A DNA stretch of 64,000 nucleotides from Rhodocyclales bacterium GT-UBC (GTDB lineage Bacteria > Pseudomonadota > Gammaproteobacteria > Burkholderiales > Rhodocyclaceae): contig QXPY01000002.1 of the NCBI GenBank assembly GCA_003583745.1, forward strand, positions 186,001 to 250,000, in the 5' to 3' direction. The position numbers were made by a program, and so were the translations under genes. Positions 22,217 to 30,631 of the stretch are shown here, one piece after another (within the stretch, counting starts at the first letter, position 1; each line of letters begins with the position of its first letter). The notes under the pieces are model-generated. The model searched no databases. It was not told where the DNA came from and was given only the letters and a program-made list of their open reading frames with translations.

Positions 22217-23352
22217 TTCGCCGCCTGCTGCCCGGCACCGCTGGCAGGTTTGAAGAACTTGAGCAGATGCAGATTGCCTTCGACCACCACCTTGTCGCCG
22301 GCCTTGACGCCTTGCCGCACGTCGATCAGCCCGTCGCGCTCGGCGCCGGCCTCGACCAGTTGCCGGCGATAGCGCCCCGGCGCTTCCTCGACGAAAACGT
22401 AGCGTTTGTCGCCGAGCAGGAAGACCGCCGCGGCCGGCACCCGCAAGGCATCGCTGGCCGGCAATTCGACCAACGCATTGACGAACATCTCGCCCTTCAG
22501 GCGGCGGTCGGCATTCGGCACCTCGCCGCGCACCTTGATCGTCCGGCTGACCGGATCGACGAAATCGGCGACATGACGGATGACGCCCTTGAAGCGCTCG
22601 CCGGGATACTGCTTGCTTTCGATCAGCAAGGGCTCGCCCGGCTTCAAGCTGGCCAGATCGGCCTCGGCGGCATCGATCTGGACCCACAGGCTGGTCGGAT
22701 CGGTGACCACGAACAGCGGCGTCGCCGCCTGCTCCGGGCGAAACTCCATGCCCGGATTCAGGTTGCGCTCGACAACGACACCGGCCAGCGGGCTGCGCAG
22801 CACATAGCTGCCGCCCTTGCCGCCTTCCGCCGTGCCGCCCAGCCCGGCCAGACGGCGGCTGGCCCGCTCGGCCTCGGCCCGGGCCCCGATAGCGGCGGCC
22901 TCGGCCTGCTGCCAGTCCTTCTCGGCGATCACCCCGGCCTCGCGCAACTGCCGGTTGCGCTCCAGCGCCTGCGCCGCCACCTGGGCGTCGGCCTTGGCCT
23001 TGTAGGCATCCGCCTCGGCCTGGCCGTAATCCGGCGAACTCAGCGTCGCCAGGGCTTGCGCCGTCTTGACCACGGCACCGACATCGACCGCGATCGACTG
23101 CACCCGTCCGCCCAGTTGCGGAAAGACGCGCACGGTCTTTTCCTCGTTCCAGACCAGCCGTCCCGGCAGGCGCTGCCAGCCGCCGCGGTCGGCCTCGACC
23201 GGCGCCACCTTGAGGAAGGTGGCTTTGTCCGGCTCGCTGAGCATGACCCGTTCGCCGTCGGTCTTGATGCTGGCTTCCTTGCTCGCCTCCGGCTCGCCGG
23301 AGCAGCCGGCCAGCGCCAGCAGCAGGGAGATGAGGATCAGATTCTGCTTCAT
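22213..23352 (-). CDS. CzcB/CusB-family efflux periplasmic adaptor
   Basis: This membrane-fusion protein (379 aa) bridges the RND pump and the outer-membrane channel. A lipoprotein signal (LLALAGCSGEPE) anchors it. A lipoyl/barrel-sandwich half (GRVQSIAVDVGAVVK) precedes an alpha-helical hairpin at about 110-180, followed by the second lipoyl half (SPLAGVVVERNLNPGMEF) and a beta-barrel domain. There is no histidine-rich metal-binding region like that of some CzcB proteins. It overlaps the genes on both sides by 4 bp. Confidence 0.92.
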   Translation of the reverse strand: MKQNLILISLLLALAGCSGEPEASKEASIKTDGERVMLSEPDKATFLKVAPVEADRGGWQRLPGRLVWNEEKTVRVFPQLGGRVQSIAVDVGAVVKTAQALATLSSPDYGQAEADAYKAKADAQVAAQALERNRQLREAGVIAEKDWQQAEAAAIGARAEAERASRRLAGLGGTAEGGKGGSYVLRSPLAGVVVERNLNPGMEFRPEQAATPLFVVTDPTSLWVQIDAAEADLASLKPGEPLLIESKQYPGERFKGVIRHVADFVDPVSRTIKVRGEVPNADRRLKGEMFVNALVELPASDALRVPAAAVFLLGDKRYVFVEEAPGRYRRQLVEAGAERDGLIDVRQGVKAGDKVVVEGNLHLLKFFKPASGAGQQAAK

Positions 23353-24590
23353 TTGAGTTTCCTGAATTCGGACTGGATCTGCCAGTCCGATAAAGCCTTG
23401 GCGTAATCGGCGCGCGCGCTGGCCGCCTCGATCTGGATCTGGCGCAGGGTGCGCCGGGCGTCGAGCAGGTCCATCAAGCCCATCGCGCCCTTGCTGTAGG
23501 CAAATTCGGCCGCCTTAGCGACCCGCTCGGCGTCGGCCAACAGGCCACCTTCCAACCGCTGGTAACGATCGCGTGCCGAAAGCAGCGCGTTACGGGCCTG
23601 GGCGACCTGACCGACGGCCTGGGCCTGGGCCTGTTCGTACTGCAGGCGGGTGGCATCGAGATCGGCTTCGGCGCGGGCGATATCGCCCTCGTACTCATGC
23701 CAGATGAAGAGCGGCACGCTGACACCGAAGCCATAGCTGTTGGTCGGCGCATTCTGCAGGTTGTGCTCGTACTGGACGCCAACCGTCACATCGCGCTGGC
23801 GCTTGGCCTTGGCCAGATCGCGGTCGGCCTCGGCGGCGGCAAGGCGGCGCCGGGCCGCCTCGAGGTCGGGACGCTGGTCGAGCGGCGCCTGGTTCAGGGC
23901 CTTTTCTTCGAGCGTCGGCCAGGCATCGCCGGCGACCAGTTGCGCTGCGTCGCTTTCGCGCCCGATCAGGTAGGCCAGGGCCACCTGCGCCTGTTCCAGT
24001 TCGCTGCGAGCCAGGCGGGCATCGCTGTCGGCCCGTGCCTGGTCGATCTGCAGCCGGGAGAGGTCCACCGGCGCGATATCGCCGGCCTTCTGGCGCAAGC
24101 GACCGGCCTCAGTGCTCTTGCCGTACAACTCGGCAGCTTCGCGGGCCAGCTTGAACTTTTCCTGGGCCAGACGCAGGTTGTAATAGGCGTAGCGCAAGAC
24201 ACCCAGTTGCTGGCGGGCCGTATCGTCAAAATCGAAACGGGCGGCATCGAGCCGCGCCTCGGCGCCCTTCACCCGCAAATCGCGCTTGCCGCCGCGTTCG
24301 ATCAATTGATCGAGACGCAGCGCGGTATCCATTTTCTTGTCCTTCCAGCCACCGCTGCCATAGCCCGACCACGGGCTGATCGACAGGGTATTGAGCGAGA
24401 CATCGGGATTGGGAATCTGTCCGGCCACCTTGACGTCGGCTGCGGCGCCACTGACCGCCGACTGGGCCAGGCGCAGCTCGCGGCTGTGCTGTTGCCAAAG
24501 TGACTCGGCTTCCGCCAGTGAAAGTACGGTACTCCCTTGCGCCGAAGCGAGTGACGAAACCAGGGCGAGAAAAAGAAGTAGATATCGCAT
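23349..24590 (-). CDS. CzcC/TolC-type outer-membrane efflux channel
   Basis: This 413-aa outer-membrane factor has a signal peptide (residues 1-18) and the repeated long-helix architecture of TolC/CzcC proteins, including ARLDAARFDFDDTARQQLG and, in the second repeat, ARNALLSARDRYQRLEGG. It completes the tripartite metal-efflux operon as its first gene. I take the ATG at 24590; a TTG lies directly upstream at 24593. No Shine-Dalgarno sequence is obvious. It diverges from the two-component genes, with only 49 bp between the start codons. Confidence 0.9.
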   Translation of the reverse strand: MRYLLLFLALVSSLASAQGSTVLSLAEAESLWQQHSRELRLAQSAVSGAAADVKVAGQIPNPDVSLNTLSISPWSGYGSGGWKDKKMDTALRLDQLIERGGKRDLRVKGAEARLDAARFDFDDTARQQLGVLRYAYYNLRLAQEKFKLAREAAELYGKSTEAGRLRQKAGDIAPVDLSRLQIDQARADSDARLARSELEQAQVALAYLIGRESDAAQLVAGDAWPTLEEKALNQAPLDQRPDLEAARRRLAAAEADRDLAKAKRQRDVTVGVQYEHNLQNAPTNSYGFGVSVPLFIWHEYEGDIARAEADLDATRLQYEQAQAQAVGQVAQARNALLSARDRYQRLEGGLLADAERVAKAAEFAYSKGAMGLMDLLDARRTLRQIQIEAASARADYAKALSDWQIQSEFRKLK

Positions 24591-24603
24591 CAATCAGGCA
24601 CTC

Positions 24604-24637
24604 GTTAGGGAGTGGTATCGTATGGGGTTCCCCTAAC
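24604..24637. promoter_or_regulatory. Inverted repeat between the divergent efflux operon and response regulator
   Basis: GTTAGGG (24604-24610) and CCCTAAC (24631-24637) form an inverted repeat across 34 bp, with a nested GGGG-TT-CCCC at 24624-24633. It fills nearly the whole 49-bp gap between the czcC-like and response-regulator starts, so one operator could control both. The right arm ends 2 bp before the response-regulator ATG. Regulation by that regulator is inferred. Confidence 0.55.
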
Positions 24638-24639
24638 CA

Positions 24640-25341
24640 ATGACTGACACTTTCATGCGCATTCTCCTCGTCGAAGACGACGCCCTGCTGGCCGATGGGC
24701 TGGCCCGCTCGCTGCGGCAATCGGGCTATGTCGTCGAAGTCGCCGGCGACGGCAAGACGGCGGATCGCTGGCTGGAAAACGAGGCCTTCGACCTGACCAT
24801 TCTCGACCTCGGCCTGCCCGAACTCGACGGCAGCACCGTGCTGCAACGCTTGCGCGCCCGCAAGCAACGCACACCGGTACTGATTCTCTCGGCCCGCCTG
24901 GCGATCGAGGAGCGCGTCCGCCTGCTCGACCTCGGCGCCGACGACTACGTCGTCAAGCCGGTCGCGCTGGTCGAGCTGGAAGCTCGCGTCCGCGCCCTGA
25001 TCCGGCGTGGCCAGACCGCCCCCGAACCCTTCATCACGCTCGGCCGACTGGAACTGGATACGGTCGGCAAGCGGGCCTGGCTGGGCGGCAACGCGCTGGA
25101 ACTGACGGCGCGCGAATGGGCGGCGCTGGAATTCCTGGCCAGCCGGGTCAACCGCATCGTCAATAAAGAACAGTTCATGCAGGCGCTGTACAGCTGGGAA
25201 GAGGAAATCACCCCCAACGCCATCGAAAAATTTATCTCGCGCCTGCGCAGCAAGCTCGAACCGGCCGGCGTCACCATCCGCACCGTGCGCGGCCTCGGCT
25301 ATTACCTGGAAAAGCCCGAAGACGGCAATGAAGCCGGCTAG
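24640..25341 (+). CDS. OmpR-family response regulator (TctD/QseB-like)
   Basis: This transcription factor (233 aa) has a receiver domain (VEDD at 11-14, phospho-acceptor D56, VKP near 109) and a C-terminal winged-helix OmpR/PhoB DNA-binding domain (ELTAREWAALEFLASR through TVRGLGYYLEKPE). The start may be the ATG at 24640 or that at 24655; neither has a good ribosome site, so a leaderless mRNA is possible. It overlaps the kinase gene by 14 bp. Divergence from the metal-efflux operon suggests that it controls that operon. Confidence 0.9.
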   Translation: MTDTFMRILLVEDDALLADGLARSLRQSGYVVEVAGDGKTADRWLENEAFDLTILDLGLPELDGSTVLQRLRARKQRTPVLILSARLAIEERVRLLDLGADDYVVKPVALVELEARVRALIRRGQTAPEPFITLGRLELDTVGKRAWLGGNALELTAREWAALEFLASRVNRIVNKEQFMQALYSWEEEITPNAIEKFISRLRSKLEPAGVTIRTVRGLGYYLEKPEDGNEAG

Positions 25342-26698
25342 CCTGCGCATCCAGCTGCTGCGCCGGCTGCTGCCGGCCATGCTGGTGCTGCTGCTCGCCG
25401 GGGCCGCCACCGCCTACTGGGTGGCCTGGCGCAGCGCCACCAAGGCCTACGACCGAGCCCTCTACGACACCATGCTGGCGATTGCCGACCAGTTGCGGGT
25501 GGTCGATGGCAAACCGCTGCTGCCGCTGACGCCGCAGGCCCGCGCCGTGCTGCTCACCGACAAGTTCGACCGCGTCTTCTACGCCGTGCGCGGTTCGCAC
25601 CAGGAAGTGCTCGACGGCGAGCCGGAACTTCCCTTGCCACCGACCAATGCCCACCGCGTCTCCAGCGGCGAGCCGCGCTTTTACTACGACGGCGTGCTGC
25701 ATGGCCAGCCGGTACGGGTCGCCGCCATGCAGGTCGCGCTCGAATCGGAAGTCCTCACCGTGCTGGCTGGCGAAACCCTGGTCAAGCGCAATGCGCTGAT
25801 CCGCGAAATCATCCTCGGCATGCTGTTGCCGGAACTGCTGCTGACCCTGGTCAGCATCAGCGTCGTCTGGTTCGGCGTGCGCTCCGGCCTGCACCCCCTG
25901 GCCGAATTGCGCAGCGAACTGGCCGGCCGTTCACAGGCCGACCTCAGTCCGGTGCGCGTCGATGTACCCGAAGAAATCCAGCCGGTGGTGACCGAAATCA
26001 ACGAACTGCTACGGCGCCTGGAGCGCTCGCTGAGCAGCCAGCGCAACTTCGTCTCCGATGCCGCGCACCAGTTGCGCACGCCGATTGCCGCCTTGCAGGC
26101 GCAAGTCGAAGCCAGCCTCAATGGCTCGACTCCGGAAACCCGCCAGCAACTGGAAGGCGTGCTGGCGGCAGCGCACCGCCTGTCGCACCTGGTCGCCCAG
26201 ATGCTGTCGCTGGCCCGCGCCGAACCGACGCTGTCGCAAACCCAGCCGGAAGTTTCGCTGGAAGCGGTGGTGCAGAAAGTGGCGGAAAGCTGGCTGCCCT
26301 TTGCCTTCAGCCGGCAGATCGACCTCGGCTTCGAACTGGCCCCCGCCTTTGTGCGCGGCAATGGCCTGCTGCTCGAGGAATTGCTCGCCAACCTGATCAA
26401 CAACGCGCTGCGCCACACGCCGCGCGGCGGCACGGTGACGGTGAGTTGCGGCGAGGAGGCCGGGCACGCCTGGCTGTGCGTCGAAGACAGCGGGCCCGGC
26501 ATTGCCGCCGAGGAACGCGAGCGGGTCTTCGAACGCTTCTACCAGCCGGCCGGCAGCCTCAGCGACGGCAACGGCCTCGGCCTCGCCATCGTGCGCGAAG
26601 TCGCCCGCCAGCACGGCGGCAGCGTCGTCGCGCTGCATTCGGAAAAACTGGGCGGGGCGCTGCTCCGGGTCAGCTTCCCCGCCCACCGCGCCGTCTAG
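25328..26698 (+). CDS. TctE-like sensor histidine kinase
   Basis: This inner-membrane kinase (456 aa) has transmembrane helices at about 14-34 and 160-183 flanking a short periplasmic domain of the 2CSK_N type, as in TctE. HisKA has H247 in DAAHQLRTP; HATPase_c follows, with NLINNALRHTP and DSGPGI, then GNGLGLAI. TctE relatives sense tricarboxylates, but the setting beside a metal-efflux operon makes a metal or envelope signal as likely. The stop codon overlaps that of the convergent LTA-synthase-like gene. Confidence 0.91.
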   Translation: MKPASLRIQLLRRLLPAMLVLLLAGAATAYWVAWRSATKAYDRALYDTMLAIADQLRVVDGKPLLPLTPQARAVLLTDKFDRVFYAVRGSHQEVLDGEPELPLPPTNAHRVSSGEPRFYYDGVLHGQPVRVAAMQVALESEVLTVLAGETLVKRNALIREIILGMLLPELLLTLVSISVVWFGVRSGLHPLAELRSELAGRSQADLSPVRVDVPEEIQPVVTEINELLRRLERSLSSQRNFVSDAAHQLRTPIAALQAQVEASLNGSTPETRQQLEGVLAAAHRLSHLVAQMLSLARAEPTLSQTQPEVSLEAVVQKVAESWLPFAFSRQIDLGFELAPAFVRGNGLLLEELLANLINNALRHTPRGGTVTVSCGEEAGHAWLCVEDSGPGIAAEERERVFERFYQPAGSLSDGNGLGLAIVREVARQHGGSVVALHSEKLGGALLRVSFPAHRAV

Positions 26699-28614
26699 GG
26701 GCGGGTCGTCTGCGTGGTCGGGCCGCTGGTGCCGTGCTGCTGCATCAGCACCGCCGCCCCCTGGAAGTAGGCGATGGCTTCTTCGGCCAGCTTGGGATCG
26801 GTCGGCATCGGCTGCGCTTCCTTGCCATCGGCACTGATCCGGAAGGTCTCGATCTTGCGCTTGGGCTGCAGCACGGTCATCACGTCACCCTTGAGATAAC
26901 CCAGGTTCTGGTAGGTCGACAACAAGGCGCGACCGTCTTCCGGCGCCATCTTCAAGATGTTGCGGCCAATGAAATGGTCGTCGCCTTCCAGGCCGAGCAT
27001 GGCCAGCAGGGTCGGCGCCAGGTCGATCTGGCTGGACTGGATGTCGATACGCTGCGGCTTGATCAGCTTCGGGGCATAGACGATGGCCGGGATATGGTAG
27101 CGATGCACCGGGATCTTGGCCTTGCCGGAACTGCTGGCGCAATGGTCGGCGACGAACAGGAAGATGGTGTTGTCGAACCAGGGCTTCTCTTTGGCCATCT
27201 CGATGAAGCGACCGACCGTGTAGTCGGCGTACTTGACGCCACCGGCCCGCTTGCCCGGCGACGGAATGTCGATGCGACCGTCGGGATAGGTGAAGGGAAT
27301 GTGGTTCGAGGCGGTCATGATGTGGGCGTAGAACGGCTTGCCGGCGGCGGCATCCTTGTCCATGTCGATCAGCACCTGGTCGAACAGGTGCTCGTCGGCG
27401 ACGCCCCAGATATTCTCGAACTTGACCAGGCCATCCTGGAAGTTGGTGCGGTCGGTCACCTTGTAACCCTGGGCACCGAAAAAGCCGTTCATGTTGTCGA
27501 ACATGCCGTAGCCGCCATAGAGGAAATGCGGCGCCCAGCCCCGTGACGCCAGGGTGGCGCCCAACGTATTCAGGTTGGTGATGTTGGGCCAGCGCACCAC
27601 CGACTTGCCGGGCAACGGCGGCAGCGCGGCGGAAAGCGCTTCCAGGCCGCGCACGGTGCGGGTACCGGCGGCATAGAGGTGGGTGAACAACATGCCCTCG
27701 CCGGCCAGGCGGTCGAGGTTGGGGGTCAGATTCTCGGTATTGCCGAAGGTCGCCATGTACTCGGCCGACATGCTTTCCATCATGACGACCACGACATTGG
27801 GCTGCTTGCCGCCGGGGAAGACCGACTTGTATCCGGCCTTGAGCACCGGCTCATGGGTCGCCGTCACCTTGTCGTGACCGGACAGGCGCTTCAGGTCGGC
27901 CAGGACTTCGTCGTCGGGCCGGGTGGCGTAGAACTGGCGATAATCCAGCTTGTTCTGGCGGGCCGCCCACAGGAAGCTGCGCCAGCCGTTATCGGCCAGT
28001 TCGTTGGCGTAGTTGTTGGTCGAGAATTCCGGCGGCGCCATCTTGTAAGCGACAACCCAAACCAGGACCAGCAAACCCAGGCCCCAGCCGAACTGGGCGG
28101 CACGCGGCGCCGGGCTGCCGCTCGCCGCCTTGAGCGGGCGACGCAGGAACCAGACGATGAGGGCGGTGACCAGGGCCAGGGCAGTGATGATCTTGCCGAC
28201 CGGATAGGACTCGCGGATATTGCCGATCACCTCGGTAGTGAACACCAGGTAATCGAGCGCGATGAAGTTGAAGCGGACGCTGAACTCGTCCCAGAAGATA
28301 CCTTCCGAGATGGCGACGAAGAGCAGCGTGAAGATGAAGACGACGAACAGCGGCAGACGCAGGCGGTCGCGCCACTTGGCGCTAAGAATCAGCTCGAACA
28401 GCAGCCAGGGCGAACCGACCACGGCTGCCGCCGGCAGATCGCGCACCAGGCCGAGACCGAGCGCGGCGAGCAGGGCATCGGCGGGCTGGCCGCCAACCGT
28501 CACGGCGTGACCGAGCAGGACCAGACGGGTCAGGGAAAACACCACCAGGGCAATCAGGGCAGTCAGCCCCCAGGTACGCAAGGCATACCCGGTCAAACCG
28601 GCAAATCGCTTCAT
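26695..28614 (-). CDS. LTA synthase family membrane sulfatase-fold enzyme
   Basis: This 639-aa protein has about five N-terminal transmembrane helices and a large periplasmic alkaline-phosphatase/sulfatase domain. The metal-site segments VVVMMESMSAEY, AAGTRTVRGLE (with the catalytic Thr) and FVADHC are present. Family members transfer phosphoglycerol or phosphoethanolamine from phospholipids to polymers (LtaS, OpgB/MdoB). In a Gram-negative host the likely acceptors are periplasmic glucans or surface polysaccharides. It lies 72 bp after the kinase gene at 28687-29949 on the same strand, so it could be the last gene of that operon or have its own promoter; I see no terminator between them. Confidence 0.85.
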   Translation of the reverse strand: MKRFAGLTGYALRTWGLTALIALVVFSLTRLVLLGHAVTVGGQPADALLAALGLGLVRDLPAAAVVGSPWLLFELILSAKWRDRLRLPLFVVFIFTLLFVAISEGIFWDEFSVRFNFIALDYLVFTTEVIGNIRESYPVGKIITALALVTALIVWFLRRPLKAASGSPAPRAAQFGWGLGLLVLVWVVAYKMAPPEFSTNNYANELADNGWRSFLWAARQNKLDYRQFYATRPDDEVLADLKRLSGHDKVTATHEPVLKAGYKSVFPGGKQPNVVVVMMESMSAEYMATFGNTENLTPNLDRLAGEGMLFTHLYAAGTRTVRGLEALSAALPPLPGKSVVRWPNITNLNTLGATLASRGWAPHFLYGGYGMFDNMNGFFGAQGYKVTDRTNFQDGLVKFENIWGVADEHLFDQVLIDMDKDAAAGKPFYAHIMTASNHIPFTYPDGRIDIPSPGKRAGGVKYADYTVGRFIEMAKEKPWFDNTIFLFVADHCASSSGKAKIPVHRYHIPAIVYAPKLIKPQRIDIQSSQIDLAPTLLAMLGLEGDDHFIGRNILKMAPEDGRALLSTYQNLGYLKGDVMTVLQPKRKIETFRISADGKEAQPMPTDPKLAEEAIAYFQGAAVLMQQHGTSGPTTQTTRP

Positions 28615-28686
28615 GAATCGACGACCAAATAATTGAGTGGCCGACAGTTTAGAGGGGAAAGCGTGAGGAAGTTGTGATGCCCGGCA

Positions 28687-29949
28687 TTATTCGCCGCTCG
28701 CCAACGGCAGCAGGCTGTCGCCGAAATCGACCGCCACTTCGCCGCCCTGCCCGGTATTGCGGGCGCTGACCGCCCAGCCGCAAGCCAGGCAGGCGTGGCG
28801 GACGAGCGCCAGGCCGAGGCCATGGGTGCCACGCGGACCGCTGAAGAAGCGGTCGAAAACCCGCTCCAGATCGGCCTCGGCAAAACCGCTGCCAGTATCG
28901 CGTACGGCCAGCCGGCTGCCGTCGAGGCGGCAGAGAACATCGCCCTGCTCGCTGTAGCGCAAGGCGTTGTCGAGGAGGTTGCGCAAAACCAGATCGAACA
29001 AGGTCGGATCGGCCAGCAAGCCGGCCTCTGCCGGTATCTCGAGACGGAGTTGCGCCGGCTTACCCGAGGCCAGCTGGACCGACTCCCAAACCGCCTCGAT
29101 GGCCGGGCGCAGGCGGATCTCCTCGGCCGCCCCCGGCCGTGCTTCGCGGGCCAGCATCAACAAGCTGCTGGCCAGGCCGTTGATCCGGTCGACATTGCCG
29201 ATGATGCGTTCGCCGCGCCGCGCCACGGCCTCGGGCAGGCCGGACAGACTGGCCAGCAGTTCGGCATCGGTGCGAATGCCGGTGAGCGGTGTGCGCAATT
29301 CATGCGAAAGGTTGGCGGCAAAGGCGCGTTCGCGCTCCAGCATCTGTGTCTGGCGCGCCCGGTACTGATCGAGTGCGGCAGCGAGCGCATGGAGTTCCCC
29401 CTCCATGCCCGGCTCGACCAGCGACGCCGCATCCCCGCTACCGACCCGGCTGGCCAGGCTCTCCAGGCGGCGGGTCAGGCGGCCGGCGAGCAGGTAACCG
29501 GCCACCCAGGTGAGCAGGCAAAGCAGCACCGAGGCCGCCGCGGTGATCCAGACCAGGCTGCTCAGCCGCGACTCATGGTCCTCGACGTCGTAGGCCAGGA
29601 TATAGCGGGCCTGTTCGTCTTCGCGCACCGCGACGTGGTATTCCTTGCTGCCGATGAAAGCCTCATGGTTGCCCACCTTGAGGTCGGCAAAAGCCGGCGG
29701 CACGTCGGTCTTGCCATGGCCGCCGGATTCGCCGCGCGGCATCCGGTAGAGCCACATGGCCGGCGTATTGGGGAAGGCCTCGTCCGGCGACTTGCGCCAG
29801 ATCGCCATGCTGTGTTCGATCTGGTCGGAGAGCTGGTTCTCGATGAACTCCTCTTCCTTTTCGTGCAGCAGGAAGACCAGCGACAGGGAAAGAATCAGGA
29901 TGACGACAAAGGCCAGCGCCGCCAGGCTGGCCGCGATGCGCAGCCGCAT
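28687..29949 (-). CDS. Sensor histidine kinase (QseC-like)
   Basis: This kinase (420 aa) has transmembrane helices at about 8-28 and 133-155 flanking a periplasmic sensor of about 100 residues, a HAMP-like linker, HisKA with H216 (NLSHELRTP) and HATPase_c with LRNLLDNALRYS and GTHGLGLAL. The start MRLRIAASL is 13 bp after the regulator stop codon; the frame is open further upstream. The catalytic domain is short and the D box reads RDTGSGF. It pairs with the regulator at 29963-30631. Confidence 0.9.
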   Translation of the reverse strand: MRLRIAASLAALAFVVILILSLSLVFLLHEKEEEFIENQLSDQIEHSMAIWRKSPDEAFPNTPAMWLYRMPRGESGGHGKTDVPPAFADLKVGNHEAFIGSKEYHVAVREDEQARYILAYDVEDHESRLSSLVWITAAASVLLCLLTWVAGYLLAGRLTRRLESLASRVGSGDAASLVEPGMEGELHALAAALDQYRARQTQMLERERAFAANLSHELRTPLTGIRTDAELLASLSGLPEAVARRGERIIGNVDRINGLASSLLMLAREARPGAAEEIRLRPAIEAVWESVQLASGKPAQLRLEIPAEAGLLADPTLFDLVLRNLLDNALRYSEQGDVLCRLDGSRLAVRDTGSGFAEADLERVFDRFFSGPRGTHGLGLALVRHACLACGWAVSARNTGQGGEVAVDFGDSLLPLASGE

Positions 29950-29962
29950 GCCCGGCCGCCGC

Positions 29963-30631
29963 TCAGCGGGCGAGGAGCTTGTAGCCCAGGCCATGCACGT
30001 TATGAATCTCGACGCCGCCGTCGCCCAGCGTCTTGCGCAGGGTATGCAGCACGCTGCGCAGGTTGTCGCTGGAAACCTGTTCGTGGCCCCACACCGCCAG
30101 CTCCAGTTCGCGCCGCGAAAACAGCCGGCCGGGTTGCGGCAGCATCAAGGCGAGCAGGCGGATCGCCTTGGGCGGCAGGGCCAGCGGCTGGCCATCGCGG
30201 CGCACCTGCTGGGCCAGCGGATCGTAGCTCAGGCTGCCCAGACAGGCCGGCGGCGCATCGCCGCGCGGCAGGCTGCGCCGCTGCAGGGCCAGCAGGCGGG
30301 CCTCGACTTCCTTCAAGGCAAAGGGTTTGGCCAGGTAGTCGTCGGCCCCGGCCTCGAAGCCGGCCAGCTTGTCGTCCAGGCTGTCCTTGGCCGTCAGGAT
30401 CAGGATCGGCAGACCCTGTCCGGCACTGCGCAGACTGCGCGCCAGGCTGAGGCCGTCGCCATCGGGCAGGTTGCGGTCGAGCACCAGGGCATCGACACCG
30501 CCCTGTTCGAGCAGGTTGCGCGCCGTCGCCAGGCTGGTTGCGAAATCGCACTGATGGCCACAAGCCTCGAGAAAATCGTAGAGATTTTCGGCTATCAGAC
30601 GGTCATCCTCGACGATCAGGATGTGCATCAA
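29963..30631 (-). CDS. OmpR-family response regulator (QseB-like)
   Basis: This 222-aa regulator has receiver residues E8-D9-D10, phospho-acceptor D52 and a conserved Lys in AKPF, followed by an OmpR/PhoB winged helix ending in IHNVHGLGYKLLAR. The start overlaps the stop codon of the upstream diguanylate cyclase by 4 bp (ATGA), and the cognate kinase lies 13 bp downstream. Targets may include its own operon and the LTA-synthase-like gene. Confidence 0.92.
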   Translation of the reverse strand: MMHILIVEDDRLIAENLYDFLEACGHQCDFATSLATARNLLEQGGVDALVLDRNLPDGDGLSLARSLRSAGQGLPILILTAKDSLDDKLAGFEAGADDYLAKPFALKEVEARLLALQRRSLPRGDAPPACLGSLSYDPLAQQVRRDGQPLALPPKAIRLLALMLPQPGRLFSRRELELAVWGHEQVSSDNLRSVLHTLRKTLGDGGVEIHNVHGLGYKLLAR

